From SZUA-36 sp963753105 (GTDB lineage Bacteria > Pseudomonadota > Gammaproteobacteria > Xanthomonadales > SZUA-36), in contig CAVWBD010000002.1 in assembly GCA_963753105.1 (NCBI GenBank), forward strand, positions 248,001 through 312,000: DNA of 64,000 bases, given 5' to 3'. Below, piece after piece: positions 62,589 to 64,000 of this stretch; positions within the stretch are counted from its first letter, which is position 1, and every line of letters starts with the position of its first letter. The notes under the pieces were generated by a model. The model saw nothing but the letters and a program-made list of their open reading frames with translations, made no database searches and was not told where the DNA came from. The position numbers and the translations under genes were made by a program.

Positions 62589-63937
62589 CAGCCCGTTGCC
62601 TCCCGGAGTTCCGGTCCATTGGTAATCGCGCTCACGACGTGCTCCATGCCCATCGAACGGGAGCCCTTGACCAGGCAAGCCACGCCAGGTTTGAGCTGTG
62701 AATACAGGACATCGATCAGTTCATCCCTGCTGTCAAAATGTGCAGCCATGTCCCCGAACGCATCCACGCTTGCCAAGGTTGCCTCACCGACTGCAAACAG
62801 CCGTTTGACCCCCAGGGAACGCGCAGCATCACCCAGCTCCGCGTGCATTTTCCGGCTGTCAGCACCCAGTTCCAGCATGTCGCCAAGCACCAGCCACGGT
62901 TCACCACCCTGGCTGGCAAGCACCTGCAGCGCCGCGTATAACGATGCAGGGTTGGCATTGTAAGTGTCGTCGATCACCGTCCAACCACCACGGGAGGGCA
63001 CGATGCTGAGACGTCCGGGCACCGGCTTGACCGCTTCCAGCCCGCGCTTGATGTCCGCCAGGGGCACACCCAGCGCAATACAGACTGCAGTCGCTGCCAG
63101 CGCATTGGTCAGGTTGTGCTCACCCGGCAATGGTAACTGCACTGGAAAATCGCCAACCGGTGTATTGATCAGTAAATCCGCGCCGTGTTTCTCGGCCCGC
63201 ACATGGCTGTTTTCACCATTGAAATAATAGGTGGTGTCCGCAGTATTGACCTGCTGCCACATTTCCACCCAGGGCTCGGAGGCATTGATAACCGCGGCGC
63301 CGTTGCTGGTCAGTGCGGCATACAGTTCACCCTTGGCTGCCGCTACGCCTTCGATACTGAGAAAGCCCTGCAAATGCGCGGGGCCAACATTGGTGATGAC
63401 ACCGACATCCGGCCGTGCGATATCCGCCAGGTAGGCAATGTCACCCGGGTTGCTGGCACCCATTTCCAGCACCGCGTATTCATCGCTCTCGTCCAGGCGG
63501 AACAGGGTTAAGGGCAACCCCAGTTCATTGTTGTAGTTACCTTCCGTCGCCAGTACATCTCCCGTGAGTTGCAGGATGCTGGCGATCATTTCCTTGACGG
63601 TCGTCTTACCATTGCTGCCCGTGATCCCAACCACTCTCGCGGGACATTGTGTCCGCCAGAATGCTGCCAGGGTTCCGAGCGCCTTCAACACATCCGCCAC
63701 TTTCAGGACGGGCAGTTCAGTACCTACGTCTTTGCAAACCAGTGCCGCAGCAGCACCACTCGCCAGCGCCTGGTCAATATGATCATGGCCATCGAATGTC
63801 CTGCCCGGCAATGCCGCGAACAACATGCCCGGAGCCACGTTCCGGCTATCGGTAGTAATTCCGGTGAAGCTGCCAGCGTCTTGCATAGCGCCGCATTTGA
63901 GCAGATCGGCTGCCTGGCTCAAGCTCATGTGAATCAT
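62588..63937 (-). CDS. murF: MurF UDP-MurNAc-tripeptide-D-Ala-D-Ala ligase
   Basis: Intact 449 residues. Adds D-Ala-D-Ala to UDP-MurNAc-tripeptide. N-terminal domain MIHMSLSQAADLLKCGAMQD with DSRNVAPGMLFAALPGRTFD, central P-loop VVGITGSNGKTTVKEMIASI, ATP-site ATEGNYNNELGLPLTLFRLD, EMGASNPGDIAYLADIARPD, and the C-terminal IDDTYNANPASLYAALQVLA. Start and stop overlap murE and mraY by three bases and one base. Confidence 0.98.
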   Translation of the reverse strand: MIHMSLSQAADLLKCGAMQDAGSFTGITTDSRNVAPGMLFAALPGRTFDGHDHIDQALASGAAAALVCKDVGTELPVLKVADVLKALGTLAAFWRTQCPARVVGITGSNGKTTVKEMIASILQLTGDVLATEGNYNNELGLPLTLFRLDESDEYAVLEMGASNPGDIAYLADIARPDVGVITNVGPAHLQGFLSIEGVAAAKGELYAALTSNGAAVINASEPWVEMWQQVNTADTTYYFNGENSHVRAEKHGADLLINTPVGDFPVQLPLPGEHNLTNALAATAVCIALGVPLADIKRGLEAVKPVPGRLSIVPSRGGWTVIDDTYNANPASLYAALQVLASQGGEPWLVLGDMLELGADSRKMHAELGDAARSLGVKRLFAVGEATLASVDAFGDMAAHFDSRDELIDVLYSQLKPGVACLVKGSRSMGMEHVVSAITNGPELREATG

Positions 63938-64000
63938 GCAGCATCTCCCAGGGCAGCGCGGATGGTGGATTCATCGCTGAACGGAATCCGCCGGCCATCG
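63934..64000 (-). CDS. murE: MurE C-terminal end (partial)
   Basis: The last 21 codons (DGRRIPFSDESTIRAALGDA and a final Ala, then a stop at 63934) fit the end of UDP-MurNAc-L-Ala-D-Glu diaminopimelate ligase, which precedes murF in every gammaproteobacterial division/wall cluster. The rest lies beyond the right edge of the window. Confidence 0.85.
   Translation of the reverse strand, partial: DGRRIPFSDESTIRAALGDAA

Overview
This window looks like a chromosomal segment of a Gram-negative gammaproteobacterium. It has lpxC, bamD, two-domain nadE, a complete type IV pilus block under a sigma-54 type promoter, and a division/wall cluster ending in ftsQ-ftsA-ftsZ-lpxC. The order sucD-sucC / pilS-pilR / pilins-pilB-pilC-pilD-coaE, and the absence of murD between mraY and ftsW, both recall Xanthomonadales and related orders. 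That placement is an inference; no rRNA or other phylogenetic marker is present.

Region by region (minus = bottom strand). 1-8318: the incomplete 3' part to the full 5' end of one giant secreted SpvB/RHS-type protein (minus). 8557-15387: a fused membrane/spermidine-synthase-like protein, pgeF, rluD, bamD (plus strand) and nadE. 15445-17490: sucC-sucD. 17688-28235: pilS-pilR, an O-antigen-ligase-type membrane protein, two tandem pilins, pilB-pilC-pilD and coaE, all plus. 28282-32513: secA and an M23 peptidase (minus), with the DUF721/DciA gene divergent. 32514-52490: a roughly 20 kb surface-glycan island. It holds a lone wecE-type aminotransferase, a complete CMP-pseudaminic acid operon (pseB, pseC, pseF, pseG, pseH, pseI) carrying three extra oxidoreductases, a flippase, a converging minus-strand operon (capsule-type glycosyltransferase, WbqC protein, metallophosphoesterase, ATP-grasp ligase, SDR epimerase, GT2) and a GT-C-like membrane protein. 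52491-64000: lpxC, ftsZ, ftsA, ftsQ, ddl, murC, murG, ftsW, mraY, murF and the end of murE (all minus).

The island separates lpxC from the DUF721-M23-secA genes, which are neighbours in many gammaproteobacteria, so it looks like an insertion at a conserved housekeeping junction. Its parts could build a pseudaminic-acid-containing, lipid-linked glycan. The ligase-type protein next to the pilin genes could attach such a glycan to pilin. That link is a hypothesis, but it is the most interesting system-level reading of this window.

The sequence carries many single-base frameshifts, including in essential genes (sucD, nadE, murC, murG, bamD, rluD). Several sit beside short homopolymers. They are most simply read as sequencing or assembly errors, so split reading frames are annotated here as single genes. 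Coordinates of frame changes are approximate.
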